NCBI RefSeq assembly: GCF_012912105.1
Contig: NZ_QMEA01000003.1
Location: 1 to 64,000 of the forward strand
DNA: 64,000 nt
Direction: 5' to 3'
DNA from: Brasilonema sp. UFV-L1
Lineage (GTDB): Bacteria > Cyanobacteriota > Cyanobacteriia > Cyanobacteriales > Nostocaceae
The notes under the pieces were generated by a model. It did no database searches. It had not been told where the DNA came from and saw only the letters and a list, made by a program, of their open reading frames with translations. Each line of letters opens with the position of its first letter. Position 1 is the first letter of the stretch. Made by a program: the position numbers and the translations under genes. Shown in pieces: positions 17,801 to 27,195 of this stretch.

Positions 17801-18310
17801 ACATATATTATATGAAATAACACCTTGAAAACCGTAATAAACACAAGCTAAGCTACCAACTATATAGACAAACAAGGTGAGAAAAAAGCCAATAGCCCGA
17901 CCAGGAGAAGGACCATAAGTCTTTATTAAACCCCATGCATGAGCAATTCTAGCTATTATGAGAATGCCACCCTCTAACCAAATGAGCCAATCAGGCGAAT
18001 TCATTAACTCAAGAGCAATGACAAAAAGTAATGCTAGCGGCACATATTCCGCAAAATTTCCATGAGCACGAACCTTACGCTGTAAAGCACCGTAGTCTTC
18101 GACTTTATCAGGAATAATTTTTGTAGCAAGCTTCTCAACTGTAACTGTCACGACATTTGGATTTACAAGTGGATCGGGTTGTATCGCTACATCTTCTTTG
18201 GATTCACCATGCCAAACTCTTGTGCTTGTTCGTTCCATCACCACAATGTAGGTGAGTGCAAGAGCAATCAGACCATTCAGCCCGATAAAAAGAGTTGAAA
18301 TTGGAATCAT
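17744..18310 (-). CDS. MAPEG-type membrane protein
   Basis: 188 residues with four predicted membrane segments: ~8-25, ~95-110, ~115-133 and ~143-163. RKVRAHGNFAEYVPLALLF is the characteristic motif of the MAPEG (eicosanoid/glutathione metabolism) family. An insert of ~45 residues separates the first segment from this motif. The last ~20 residues are read antisense to the GNAT gene end and probably extend the normal C-terminus. Bacterial members are poorly characterised; glutathione-dependent activity is only inferred. Confidence 0.82.
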   Translation of the reverse strand: MIPISTLFIGLNGLIALALTYIVVMERTSTRVWHGESKEDVAIQPDPLVNPNVVTVTVEKLATKIIPDKVEDYGALQRKVRAHGNFAEYVPLALLFVIALELMNSPDWLIWLEGGILIIARIAHAWGLIKTYGPSPGRAIGFFLTLFVYIVGSLACVYYGFQGVISYNICLGIPVVFNIGLPVNFVDC

Positions 18311-18564
18311 GTTTTTGTTGTCTTTAAGTATTTCAGCTCGCTTTTTTTATTTAACGAACATACTATAATATTACCCCATTATCAAAATATGACTAAAGTC
18401 ATGCCAAATTTATGACTTTTATCCATAGCTTTAGTCAACGGAATTAGCTATTTTACTAAATAGCTGAGCACTATTTATCTTAGAATTGTGGAGAGAACCT
18501 CTAGTAACATTAACTGAAATAAAATTTTCCCGACATACACTCTTCGCTTCAAAAGGCATTCCTG

Positions 18565-18783
18565 ATGTTTTCCAAAGGTTTGAACAAACAATTTGTGTAT
18601 TTGACGACTGCATCTATAACTCTAACTGCAGTTGTTGTTCTTTCTCATACTAAAAATTTCTACGCAAGTTCAATTTGTGTTATCAGCAATACTGCGTCTA
18701 TAAACAAAGCAGTAGATAGTTCGTTACCAAAAAATACAGCGTATAACTTTCTAGATGTGGTAATTGACAAAAGTCTTAATTAA
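18565..18783 (+). CDS. possible small exported protein
   Basis: 72 codons. The first ~35 residues look like a signal peptide: a basic start, hydrophobic TTASITLTAVVVLS, then a short polar stretch. The rest is polar with no recognised domain. No strong ribosome-binding site is seen and the coding likeness is weak, so it may not be real. Confidence 0.25.
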   Translation: MFSKGLNKQFVYLTTASITLTAVVVLSHTKNFYASSICVISNTASINKAVDSSLPKNTAYNFLDVVIDKSLN

Positions 18784-18926
18784 AGATGGGGTTCATGAGG
18801 CTTGGTCATCAATAAATCGCAAATCAGTTCTCATTCTAGTGTTATACTTTTTTAGCAACATAAAGTTTGTGTATTCAAAGAGGAAGGTTTTGTATTTGTA
18901 CTACCTCTGGTAGGTTCTCATTTAAA

Positions 18927-19517
18927 CTACGGCTTTTGTTCTTCGCTTAATATACCTATACGGTTCGATGGCCAGTAGCGAACAGTTGCTCGACCAATAA
19001 TATGATCGCGAGGAACAAAACCCCAGTAGCGACCGTCGCAGCTGTTGTTACGATTGTCTCCCAAAACCAAATAAGAATTTGCTGGCACAATTTCAGGTCC
19101 CCATAAATACTCAGGTTTATCTGCAATGTAGTTCTCATTTAAAGGGCGAGAATTAACGTATACGCGCCTTTCCTTGATCTCTATCTTCTCCCCAGGTAGT
19201 CCAATCACTCGCTTAATAAAAGGATCCTGGGATTTCTGTGCTAACCCACACGCAGCAGTAGTCTCTTCAGGTGGCCAAAATAGTACAATGTCACCTCGTT
19301 GTGGGTTTTTAAAGTGATAGCTCACTTTGTCTACCATCAAGCGGTCATTAATTTGTAGCGTTGGCTCCATTGAACCCGAAGGAATAAAATAGCCTGCTGC
19401 TGCAAAAGTGCGAATTCCAAATGCCAGAAATAAGCTCAACCCAATAGTTTTTATACCTTCAATTAAGAAATTATTGGGGTTTGACTGCTGAATATTGTGA
19501 TTACGCTTTGAGGACAT
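18927..19517 (-). CDS. lepB: signal peptidase I
   Basis: 196 residues with one N-terminal membrane anchor (~19-42). The catalytic Ser lies in IPSGSMEPTL and the general-base Lys in FIKRVIGLPGE; box E is GDNRNNSCDGRYWG. It cleaves signal peptides of exported proteins on the outer face of the cytoplasmic or thylakoid membrane. It is apparently monocistronic. Cyanobacteria often have two such enzymes, and which paralogue this is cannot be decided here. Confidence 0.95.
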   Translation of the reverse strand: MSSKRNHNIQQSNPNNFLIEGIKTIGLSLFLAFGIRTFAAAGYFIPSGSMEPTLQINDRLMVDKVSYHFKNPQRGDIVLFWPPEETTAACGLAQKSQDPFIKRVIGLPGEKIEIKERRVYVNSRPLNENYIADKPEYLWGPEIVPANSYLVLGDNRNNSCDGRYWGFVPRDHIIGRATVRYWPSNRIGILSEEQKP

Positions 19518-19576
19518 GAGTAGTTGATTAGACTATATAACGCTTGAGACTTAACCGAAAGTGCTTTTGTTCCTAA

Positions 19577-19725
19577 TACCAATTCTGTATAAAGATGCGC
19601 CAAATTATATGAGGAACGAACCACATAGACGCGCAGTGGCTTCCCGCAGTCTTTGGACCTAAAGGACACAAAGAAAGAAATGAAAAAGTCAAGAAAATTT
19701 GGCGCAGCCTCACAAAGAAATGGTA
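19577..19725. mobile_element. ~149-bp MITE-like palindromic element
   Basis: The ends are TACCAATTCT and AGAAATGGTA (one mismatch as inverted repeats). A perfect internal pair, TGCGCCAAATT with AATTTGGCGCA, makes the whole element able to fold. It lies 60 bp upstream of lepB and just outside the IS605-type element. No transposase is encoded and no clear target duplication was found. Confidence 0.6.
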
Positions 19726-19771
19726 TAAGCTTCATGTCTGTCGTTAGCTCACCTATTTTGCCAAATATAAA

Positions 19772-21203
19772 TTATGAATTATGAATTATGAATGGTGAAC
19801 TACCTACACTCACAGCAAGCTGTGAGTGTAGGCTTCTAGCATTCCTAAGAACTACTAGAACTTCCTTCGAGGTACTATTAGTAGTAGAATCAGCTACTAC
19901 TGGATTCCCTCTACGGCGTTTTATTGTTGGGAACAGTCCCAGCCCAACACGCTTTAAGTTGATAGCGGCATTCACGTCGCGGTCAACCCAAAGCAATTCA
20001 AATTCATCCCAGTACTCGCGGATATCACAATCAGTGAAGATGAATTCGTCACGATATGCGAGTAATTGAGACGTGTAAGCAGGTTTTACTGCTATGACCC
20101 ACACCCGATGCTTTTGAAGCTATGTATTCTAGGATGGTAAAAAACTGTCCAAAGGCAGCATCGTTCCAGGATTTGTTTAAACCCGATTTAGCACTTTGAC
20201 CATTTGGAAGATAGGTTCCGTTAACGTCGAGTTTAGCTTTGTTTCGCTTTGACAAAGCCTTAAGATTTAAATCTTCATGTACAAAAACTTTTTTATTTGT
20301 CCGAACTACTGCATGAGCCGTCTTAAATGCATGGTCTTTTCTTGCCCTGGCAATGCGTTGATGTTTTCGCGCTTCCCTTTTAGCTAGTTTACGGCGTGCC
20401 TTGCTACCTTTTTTCTTGGCAGATTTACGATTAGAAACCCTAGCCAGACGTTTTTCGGATTTTCTGAAAGACTTTAAAGAAGGTAATTTGGTATTCTCTG
20501 AAGTTGCCAAATAATCTTCTTCATGCAACACTGCATCCAAACCTAGAGTGTTATCCCAAGTGGGCGTTATCTCATCAGAAGTAAAAACAGGTACATTCGG
20601 GTCTTCTAGACAAATTGTGATATACCAGCCATCTGCTTTTTTTGTTAGCAAAGCATTTTTCAGCACAAAACCATTGGGTAAAGGTCGATGTAAACGTACT
20701 TTTATCCAACCATCAAGCTTTGAAATTGACAAGAATAACCAGTCTTTTTCGATTCGTTCAATCGTTATGGCTTGTCCCTCAATCCTCATGGTGCGATAGC
20801 GTGCCGCATTTTTAAAACGTGGCTTCCCACTACGTTTTCCGTTGCAATCTCCTTGAAGAAAACGAGAAAAAGCTTTATCTACTCGCTTGGAGACATCTTG
20901 CAATGTTTGAGATGGAACGCGAGAAAAATCTAGCAACTCTCCAGAATGACCCACTTTAAACAAGTCTTTTTTTAGAGTAGGAAGTTGTTTCTTTTGAGAA
21001 GAAAAATCTGGATTGTCTCGTAGTTCAGGCAACGGACAACTGATTATTGAACAAGCATCGATGCGACTGCGGTTATTCTCCCACCAATCAAATCTATCTC
21101 CTAGTTGCTTGTTGTACCAGTATTGACAAATTCGCAACCATTCGTTTAAGTCTTGTTTTTGATTGGTATTTGGATAAGCACGATACTGATAGTTAAGCAA
21201 CAA
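19772..21203 (-). pseudogene. tnpB: TnpB (IS200/IS605 family) with frameshift
   Basis: The N-terminal 370 or so residues are read from 21203; the C-terminal ~105 are read in another frame ending at 19772. The two join near 20095-20105, where one extra G in a GTGGG run would explain the break. RuvC motifs are present: Asp in TLGLDAVL, Glu in FVHEDLNL, Asp in WVDRDVNAAINL. The zinc-finger region between the last two lacks the usual CxxC pairs. TnpB proteins are RNA-guided DNA nucleases that use an RNA from the element's end. The frameshift probably inactivates this copy unless recoding occurs. Confidence 0.8.
19803..19832. repeat. perfect 13-bp hairpin at the tnpB-side end of the IS
   Basis: CCTACACTCACAG, loop CAAG, then its exact complement, followed by GCTTCT. 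Subterminal hairpins of this type are recognised by the Y1 transposase in IS605 elements, and the tnpB-side end also encodes the guide (omega) RNA. The opposite hairpin at 21795-21822 is followed by GTGAGGCTTCT, a similar flank. Confidence 0.6.
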
Positions 21204-21281
21204 AGGGACTCACCTCCTTAAACTCAAGTCAATGTTGTTATTATAGACTACAGTGATTGTAACATAGCTCCTGAAAAAGTT

Positions 21282-21746
21282 GTGAAAAATGATTTTGTCT
21301 CAAAAGGTCGGTCAGTCAGTGACCTGAAAGCTCATCTTGTACTGACAACAAAATATCGTCGCAAAGCTATCAATGGTGAGATGTTAAAGCGATTGCACAT
21401 TATCCTTGAAGACTTGTTGGTTAAGTGGGACTGTAAACTGGTTGAGTTTAATGGTGAATCTGACCATGTACACGCGCTGTTTCAATATCATCCAGATTTA
21501 CAATTAAGCACGTTAGTTGGAAACATCAAATCAACAACTTCCCGTAGACTCAGACAAGAATTTGCAGAGCATCTGAGTCGTTTCTACACAAAAGATGTTT
21601 TCTGGAACGGATCTTATTTTATTGCTAGTTGCGGCGGCGTGACTATCTCAACCTTAAAACAGTATATTGAATCACAAGACAGCCCAGAAATTGGCAATTC
21701 CGCACTTCGTGCCGCTCCGCTAACATCGACCCCGCTCCCGCGTTGA
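21282..21746 (+). CDS. tnpA: IS200/IS605 Y1 transposase TnpA
   Basis: 154 residues. The HUH motif is HVH in SDHVHALFQYHP and the catalytic Tyr is in STLKQYIESQ. The length and the conserved WKSTxSR-like GNIKSTTSRRLRQEF region fit an intact single-strand transposase. It cuts and joins element ends through a 5'-phosphotyrosine link. The C-terminal ~15 residues (Pro/Ala-rich) look like read-through beyond the usual end. It could still mobilise this copy even though tnpB is frameshifted. Confidence 0.9.
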   Translation: MKNDFVSKGRSVSDLKAHLVLTTKYRRKAINGEMLKRLHIILEDLLVKWDCKLVEFNGESDHVHALFQYHPDLQLSTLVGNIKSTTSRRLRQEFAEHLSRFYTKDVFWNGSYFIASCGGVTISTLKQYIESQDSPEIGNSALRAAPLTSTPLPR

Positions 21747-21879
21747 CCGACGCCCAACATAGGTTGGGGGTCAATTCGTCATTGCCCCAAAATTCATCTC
21801 ACACTCCCCTTCGGGTGAGATGTGAGGCTTCTTTTGGTTTTAGCTAAAAAGTTTCATAGCTCATAATTTTCCCACACTC

Positions 21880-23268
21880 ATGAAAGAACAACAAACTTGG
21901 AGTCAACGGTTTGAATCGGCACTACATCCTGCAATCGCTCGGTTTAATGCCAGTATTAATTTTGATATTCTACTCATAGAGTATGACCTCACTGGCTCTC
22001 AAGCTCATGCCAAAATGTTGGCTCACACGGGCATTATTTCTCAGGAAGAAGGAGAGCAACTCGTTACTGGTTTAGAGCAAATTCGCCAGGAATATCGTCA
22101 AGACAAATTTCACCCTGGTGTTGAAGCGGAAGACGTGCATTTTGCTGTTGAGCGACGTCTTGTGGAAATTGTGGGTGATTTAGGGAAGAAATTACACACC
22201 GCTCGCTCCCGTAATGACCAAGTAGGTACTGATACTAGACTCTATCTCCGCGACCAAATTCAACAAATCCGCAACCAATTGCGAGATTTTCAACAAGTCT
22301 TACTAGATACCGCTGAAAAACACGTTGAAACGCTGATTCCTGGTTACACTCACTTGCAACGCGCCCAACCTCTAAGTTTAGCTCACCACTTGCTGGCGTA
22401 CTTTCATATGGCGCAACGCGACTGGGAACGTTTAGGAGATGTTTCTCGCCGAGTCAATATCTCACCTTTGGGGTGCGGTGCTTTAGCAGGAACAACTTTC
22501 CCTATAGACCGCCACTATACAGCAAAACTCTTGAATTTTGAGGGAGTTTATGCTAATAGCCTTGATGGAGTGAGCGATCGCGATTTTGCGATCGAATTTC
22601 TTTGTGCTACCAGTCTGATTATGGTTCACCTCAGTCGTCTTTCAGAAGAAGTCATTCTTTGGGCATCAGAGGAATTTGGCTTTGTGACTCTCAAAGATAG
22701 CTGCGCGACGGGTTCAAGCATTATGCCTCAAAAAAAGAACCCCGACGTACCAGAACTGGTGCGCGGGAAAACTGGACGCGTATTTGGTCATCTTCAGGCA
22801 ATGTTAGTGATGATGAAAGGGCTTCCCTTGGCATACAACAAAGACTTGCAAGAAGACAAAGAAGGTTTATTTGACAGCGTTAACACAGTCAAAGCTTGTT
22901 TAGAAGCAATGACAATTCTACTCCAAGAAGGTTTAGAATTTCAGACTCAGCGCTTGCAAGAAGCAGTCACACAAGACTTTTCTAATGCAACCGATGTCGC
23001 AGATTATCTTGCAGCACGGGGCGTACCCTTCCGGGAAGCATACAATCTTGTGGGCAAAGTGGTAAAAACCAGTATCGCTGCCGGGAAACTCCTCAAAGAT
23101 TTGAGCCTAAAAGAGTGGCAACAACTTCATCCAGCATTTGCAGAAGATATTTACGAGGCAATATCACCTCGGCAAGTGGTTGCTGCTCGTAATAGCTATG
23201 GTGGTACAGGGTTTGCCCAAGTTAAGCAAGCACTCCTTAGCGCCCGTGCTCAAATGACAACTAAATAA
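21880..23268 (+). CDS. argH: argininosuccinate lyase
   Basis: 462 residues, the standard length. It splits argininosuccinate into arginine and fumarate, the last step of arginine synthesis. The fumarase/aspartase-superfamily signature [12 protein letters not shown], with the catalytic Ser loop, is present. So are [20 protein letters not shown] and [12 protein letters not shown]-like substrate-binding segments (here [12 protein letters not shown]). It is transcribed alone, just downstream of the IS605-type element; arginine genes are usually scattered in cyanobacteria. Confidence 0.97.
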   Translation: MKEQQTWSQRFESALHPAIARFNASINFDILLIEYDLTGSQAHAKMLAHTGIISQEEGEQLVTGLEQIRQEYRQDKFHPGVEAEDVHFAVERRLVEIVGDLGKKLHTARSRNDQVGTDTRLYLRDQIQQIRNQLRDFQQVLLDTAEKHVETLIPGYTHLQRAQPLSLAHHLLAYFHMAQRDWERLGDVSRRVNISPLGCGALAGTTFPIDRHYTAKLLNFEGVYANSLDGVSDRDFAIEFLCATSLIMVHLSRLSEEVILWASEEFGFVTLKDSCATGSSIMPQKKNPDVPELVRGKTGRVFGHLQAMLVMMKGLPLAYNKDLQEDKEGLFDSVNTVKACLEAMTILLQEGLEFQTQRLQEAVTQDFSNATDVADYLAARGVPFREAYNLVGKVVKTSIAAGKLLKDLSLKEWQQLHPAFAEDIYEAISPRQVVAARNSYGGTGFAQVKQALLSARAQMTTK

Positions 23269-23275
23269 TCAACAA

Positions 23276-23296
23276 GGGCGTACATAATGTACGCCC
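23276..23296. repeat. palindrome after argH, possible transcript-end stem
   Basis: GGGCGTACA, loop TAA, then TGTACGCCC: a perfect 9-bp stem 8 bp after the argH stop, facing the convergent small gene at 23342. No T-run follows. This type of palindrome is a common dispersed repeat in Nostocales. Confidence 0.5.
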
Positions 23297-23341
23297 CGAC
23301 CCTCAAAGAGCTATAGGGCAAAAAGTATTTGAATAGAGAAC

Positions 23342-23506
23342 TTACTCAGCATCCATAACTGCTGCGCCCTCATCTTCTTCGCTCTTCGGAGGTCGTTGTT
23401 GGAACCTTCTTTGGAAACGTCCTGTTGTCGTCCGTTTACGAAACTTTCGGGCATATGCCTGGTTCCGTAGCGCCTTTTCTTTCTTCGGATTGCGGCGCTT
23501 AGCCAT
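23342..23506 (-). CDS. 54-residue basic protein with acidic tail
   Basis: A short gene with a strong GAGGTGA ribosome-binding site ~6 bases before the ATG. The sequence starts MAKRRNPKKEKALRNQAYAR, stays Arg/Lys-rich to about residue 40, then ends in an acidic tail (SEEDEGAA). The high charge suggests binding to RNA or the ribosome, but no named family was recognised with certainty. The ribosome-binding site and protein-like composition make it a real gene. Confidence 0.75.
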   Translation of the reverse strand: MAKRRNPKKEKALRNQAYARKFRKRTTTGRFQRRFQQRPPKSEEDEGAAVMDAE

Positions 23507-24317
23507 GTTCACCTCATAAAATAAACAACTAAATAAGCTACTTCTAGGCTGAATGTAGGCAATAACAGTTATTGGTATTACTTATATAACTTAAGCCTAG
23601 TTTTGCGACTGACATATTTCAGACGGTAGACTATAGTACCATTCTATAAAAAAAATGTCAACAAATCTATAGAAGAGTCGTTTAGAATATATCGCTGTGC
23701 ATACAAAAGGTTAGTAGAGCTTACCATCTTGCAGAAGTCTTTGCCTACCGAGGCAGGGAATCAAAAAAATTAAGTACAATCTTGAATAAGAAGTTTAAAA
23801 AGTAAAATCTAATAGTACGAAAATTATAATATTAGAGACTTTTCACCAATTCAGACCAAATTTTTTAGATCGACTCTCACGCTACCTCAGTATAGTAGTT
23901 ATCAGGAAATTGACTCTTCGTATAAAAAAAGTTTTGATAAAAAAATTGTATATAAACTAAAAATGCAAATTTACTTTAAGTCGTCATTTCAGTCGTCATT
24001 TGAGTTATAAATTAAACTGGCTCGGTTTTCTCATTTACCTGATAATTTTTATTAAGATCAATGAGAACAAAGTTCTACTCATAGCAAGTACCATGCTTTT
24101 GCTATAATCTCAGAGTTTGCTTGATTGAGAAATTTGTGTCTTCAGACATACAATATCTTTAATTTAAGCAAATGGTAGAATTAACATAGATTCTACGTTA
24201 ATCGTTAAAATAAAACCCCAAACCACAAAAATTGTTGTATAACAAGCAACTCAACATCACACTTGAAAAAGTGGGAGTGGCGGGGCAACTCTACACTACA
24301 AGGCAAACGATTGAAAA
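23507..24317. other. 811-bp AT-rich intergenic region
   Basis: No gene of supportable quality. It is very AT-rich with poly-A/T tracts and a near-tandem GTCGTCATTTCA/GTCGTCATTTGA at about 23983-24002. It presumably holds the promoters of the 54-residue gene (minus) and the Nudix gene (plus). Confidence 0.5.
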
Positions 24318-24812
24318 TTGAACATTCTTGCTTTTTTTGCAGTGGCTGTTCAGTCCACACGTAATTTATGGCGCATTGGACAAACCGTGCTGGGCATTAT
24401 CTTTCGTCATCCCATTCCAGGCACAAGTATTATTCCAATTTTACCAGATGGTCGAATTGTGCTGATCCGACGGCGCGATAACGGTCTGTGGGCTTTACCT
24501 GGAGGAATGGTGGACTGGGGAGAAGATGTTCCTAATGCTATCCAACGCGAGTTAATGGAAGAAACCGGACTAGAACTGGTAACAATTCGGCGTTTAGTTG
24601 GTGTGTACTCCGCACCAGACCGCGATCCTAGAATTCATTCAATTTGTATTGTAGTTGAAGCAAATGTGCAGGGAAACATGGAAATTCAAGATACTTTGGA
24701 AGTGATGGAAATCCAAGCTTTTCCACTCAATTCTCTACCTCCAGGACAGATGTCTCATGACCATAGTCGGCAGCTACAAGATTATCTAGATGGCTTAACA
24801 ACACTAGCGTAA
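24318..24812 (+). CDS. Nudix hydrolase
   Basis: 164 residues from TTG at 24318. A GTG at 24342 (VAVQSTRNLWRIGQ) matches the usual family start better. The complete Nudix box is present (GX5EX7REXXEEXGX): GGMVDWGEDVPNAIQREL, then MEETGL. Nudix enzymes hydrolyse a nucleoside diphosphate linked to another group. The upstream TSIIPILPDGRIVLIRRRDN and downstream YSAPDRDPR suggest an ADP-ribose or sugar-nucleotide-type substrate, but this cannot be fixed. It stands alone. Confidence 0.92.
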   Translation: MNILAFFAVAVQSTRNLWRIGQTVLGIIFRHPIPGTSIIPILPDGRIVLIRRRDNGLWALPGGMVDWGEDVPNAIQRELMEETGLELVTIRRLVGVYSAPDRDPRIHSICIVVEANVQGNMEIQDTLEVMEIQAFPLNSLPPGQMSHDHSRQLQDYLDGLTTLA

Positions 24813-24941
24813 TGCTATTTCAGCCCTAGTTAGTGGTTAGTAGTTAGTAAAAAAATTAACGAATAATGAGCAGCTACCTACTAACTCACAATTTCAAATG
24901 AAAAATCTACTAAAGATAACGCTTATATTAAATCATTAAAT

Positions 24942-25763
24942 ATGAATTCTATATTTCGTAGCTCCCGCATAAAGCTTTCTCAAGGGACGCTTTTCTGGCG
25001 TGAGATTGGAGAAGGAACTGCCATAATTTTTTTACATGGTAGTTGGAGTGATAGCAGCCAGTGGATATCTATCATGGAGATGATAGCACAAGATTTCCAT
25101 TGCTTTGCCCCAGATTTACTGGGATTTGGCGAATCAGAGTTTCCTAATGTCCACTATTCAATTGATTTGCAAGTGGAATGCATAGCACAATTGCTACACA
25201 CTTTAAAGCGCGCTTTAAAGCAAGACAGAGTCTATTTAGTTGGAGATTCCCTTGGGGCTTGGATTGCTGCTAGCTATGCTTTGAAGTATCCAGAACAAAT
25301 TAATGGTTTGGTGTTACTAGCGCCTGAGGGTGTAGAAATACAAGGGCAAAAGAAACGTTGGCAAAGGATGCAACGGATATTAAAGCGTCCATCACTGGTT
25401 TTTCACTTATTGCGACTATTTCGTCCCATAACTAAAATATTTGGTTTGAATGAAAAAATTGAACAGGATTGGCGATTTCATCAAGTGATGCAGCATTATC
25501 CTACAGCTTGCGAACTCCTTTTCCAACGCCAGCATCCAGAAATTCAAGCAGAATTGCTACACGACGAATTGTCATTTATAACAGTCCCGGTTTTAATTCT
25601 ACAAGGTGAAAAAGACAACCAAGAAGCTATAGCCATGAGTCGCGCTTACGCTCAATATATTCTTCATGCAAAGTTGAAAACAATTGCCCACGGAGAGGAT
25701 AATTTACCAGAGTCTTGTGCGCCAGTTGTGGCTGGGGATATCCGCGACTTTATTAAGGGTTGA
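24942..25763 (+). CDS. alpha/beta-hydrolase fold protein
   Basis: 273 residues. The oxyanion region is FLHGSWSDSSQW, the nucleophile elbow VGDSLGAWIAA (GxSxG with Asp at x, Ser nucleophile), the acid probably in LQGEKDNQEA, and the His in IAHGEDNLPE. There is no signal peptide. The likely activity is an esterase, epoxide hydrolase or C-C hydrolase; the substrate is not predictable. Confidence 0.9.
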   Translation: MNSIFRSSRIKLSQGTLFWREIGEGTAIIFLHGSWSDSSQWISIMEMIAQDFHCFAPDLLGFGESEFPNVHYSIDLQVECIAQLLHTLKRALKQDRVYLVGDSLGAWIAASYALKYPEQINGLVLLAPEGVEIQGQKKRWQRMQRILKRPSLVFHLLRLFRPITKIFGLNEKIEQDWRFHQVMQHYPTACELLFQRQHPEIQAELLHDELSFITVPVLILQGEKDNQEAIAMSRAYAQYILHAKLKTIAHGEDNLPESCAPVVAGDIRDFIKG

Positions 25764-25853
25764 TTTTTGGTTAAATAGGCATTGAGCCGAGAACCGTGTT
25801 TTTTCCGGCAATCTGGTCTGAAAATCCTTGTTGTGTATAGATTTGATAATTTG

Positions 25854-26096
25854 CTACATCATCGGTAGAAAAGACCTGATTAACAACGACAAATCAAGCC
25901 TTTGCGAGACATCTTGCAGGTTTTGACAGCCATCTCGGTGCAATGCCTTAGTGCGTTCATTGTCCTTATCGGTCAATCCTAGTTCTTGGCGTTCTTGTAC
26001 ATCCAGTGCAGATAATCCGTCCTTAAGTTGCTCTGTGCGTAATTCTGTTGAATGCGCTTTGACTTCTCGCTTCTGTTTGTGAGAGTTCCAAGTCAC
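25854..26096 (-). CDS. hypothetical protein, possibly a fragment
   Basis: 80 codons from GTG, overlapping the coaX stop by one base. The sequence is hydrophilic and helical (QERQELGLTDKDNERTKALH) and lacks a recognised domain. The overlap suggests translation coupled to coaX, but the composition and the abrupt end also fit a decayed fragment. Low confidence. Confidence 0.35.
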   Translation of the reverse strand: MTWNSHKQKREVKAHSTELRTEQLKDGLSALDVQERQELGLTDKDNERTKALHRDGCQNLQDVSQRLDLSLLIRSFLPMM

Positions 26097-27064
26097 TAGC
26101 CTTCTGTCTTTTCTATTTCACCGAGTAGGTAATCTTTTTTCTTCAGGCGATCGCATCGGGGATGAAAACAGCATCGTTCATTGCATTTTTGCATTCCCCA
26201 AAAAATCAAATTCGTCTCCACAATCACATGCGCTGCAATCTCAGTTTCCTGAGATTGTAGATACTTTACCAGCAAAGTGCGATCGCCTCCAGTCATCACA
26301 ATCTTCCCTTGCGGAAAATCCCGCCACCACGCTTCTATAAAATCTTTGATTCCAGCAACTAGAGTGTAAATAACCCCACTTTGCATTGCTTGTTGAGTAT
26401 TCAAAGCATAACGCTGAGGTAATTGCTGGGGTGACTCAACTGTTGGTAATTGTCCTGTTCTTTCAGCAAGAGTCGCAAGCTGTAACCCAAGCCCTGGAAG
26501 AATTGCGCCTCCAACCAAACAATGGTTAGTATCTGCACCAGTGAAGGTAAGTGCTGTTCCCGCATCAATCACCAGCACAGGAAAACCCCAAACTTGTCCA
26601 GCACCCAATAAAGCTAATGCACGGTCGATTCCCAGTGTGGAATAGATCCCCTTTATGGGAACTTGTTCTAAGGTAATAATACAAACGTTAGGATAAGTTT
26701 GCCATAGTGCTGTTTGATTGGGAACAACCGAGGCTAAGAGGAGGGGAATGGGGAGGTGGGGAGATAAGGGATTCAGAGAGTCAGAGAGTGAGAGAGTCAG
26801 AGAAAATTCTCCCTCTGTCCTTCCCTCCATAGTTTCCTCGCTCCTATGGTCTCCCGTATCGCCTTGTCCGTTTATCCCTTCATTAGGTGGTAAAATCTCT
26901 GGTGGTAGGTCGTTCAGTGTTTTTGATTGAGATAATTTCTGCACAATGTTAGCTGGCATATAATTTGTATCCCAAGTACGAATGAGCGTTTCACCTATAA
27001 AGTGCGCCCAATGCAGCCGGGAATTTCCAATCATTAAAGCTAGCCAGAAAGAGCTATTACGCAT
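26096..27064 (-). CDS. coaX: type III pantothenate kinase
   Basis: 322 residues; it phosphorylates pantothenate in the first step of coenzyme A synthesis. Motifs are ALMIGNSRLHWA (phosphate-binding), GIDRALALLGA, VIDAGTALTF and GGAILPGLGLQ, as in type III enzymes, which are common in cyanobacteria. It is longer than usual (~250-270). A low-complexity insert of ~45 residues (~62-107, rich in Gly/Glu/Ser/Leu/Pro) is encoded by GAGAGTCAGAGAGTGAGAGA-type DNA (~26720-26880), probably an inserted dispersed repeat kept in frame. The insert sits between the N-terminal strands and LLLASVVPNQ, so the enzyme may still fold. Confidence 0.9.
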   Translation of the reverse strand: MRNSSFWLALMIGNSRLHWAHFIGETLIRTWDTNYMPANIVQKLSQSKTLNDLPPEILPPNEGINGQGDTGDHRSEETMEGRTEGEFSLTLSLSDSLNPLSPHLPIPLLLASVVPNQTALWQTYPNVCIITLEQVPIKGIYSTLGIDRALALLGAGQVWGFPVLVIDAGTALTFTGADTNHCLVGGAILPGLGLQLATLAERTGQLPTVESPQQLPQRYALNTQQAMQSGVIYTLVAGIKDFIEAWWRDFPQGKIVMTGGDRTLLVKYLQSQETEIAAHVIVETNLIFWGMQKCNERCCFHPRCDRLKKKDYLLGEIEKTEG

Positions 27065-27195
27065 TAATTATTAGCTGTCATCTTTCTCAGATGACTCTAG
27101 ACTTTTTTATTTTGATATAACTTTAACAAGGTAACTATTAAATTCCGATATAAAACTTCAGATTGACATCTCCCCTCACTAGAAGTAAGGGGATT

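Larger units (their letters stand above)
19790..21850. mobile_element. IS605-type element (divergent tnpA and tnpB)
   Basis: tnpA (plus) and tnpB (minus) are divergent with a ~78-bp gap. Hairpins lie near both ends: 19803-19832, and CATCTCAC/GTGAGATG at 21795-21822. There are no inverted-repeat ends and no target duplication, as expected for single-strand Y1 transposition. The exact ends are not fixed. Confidence 0.75.
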
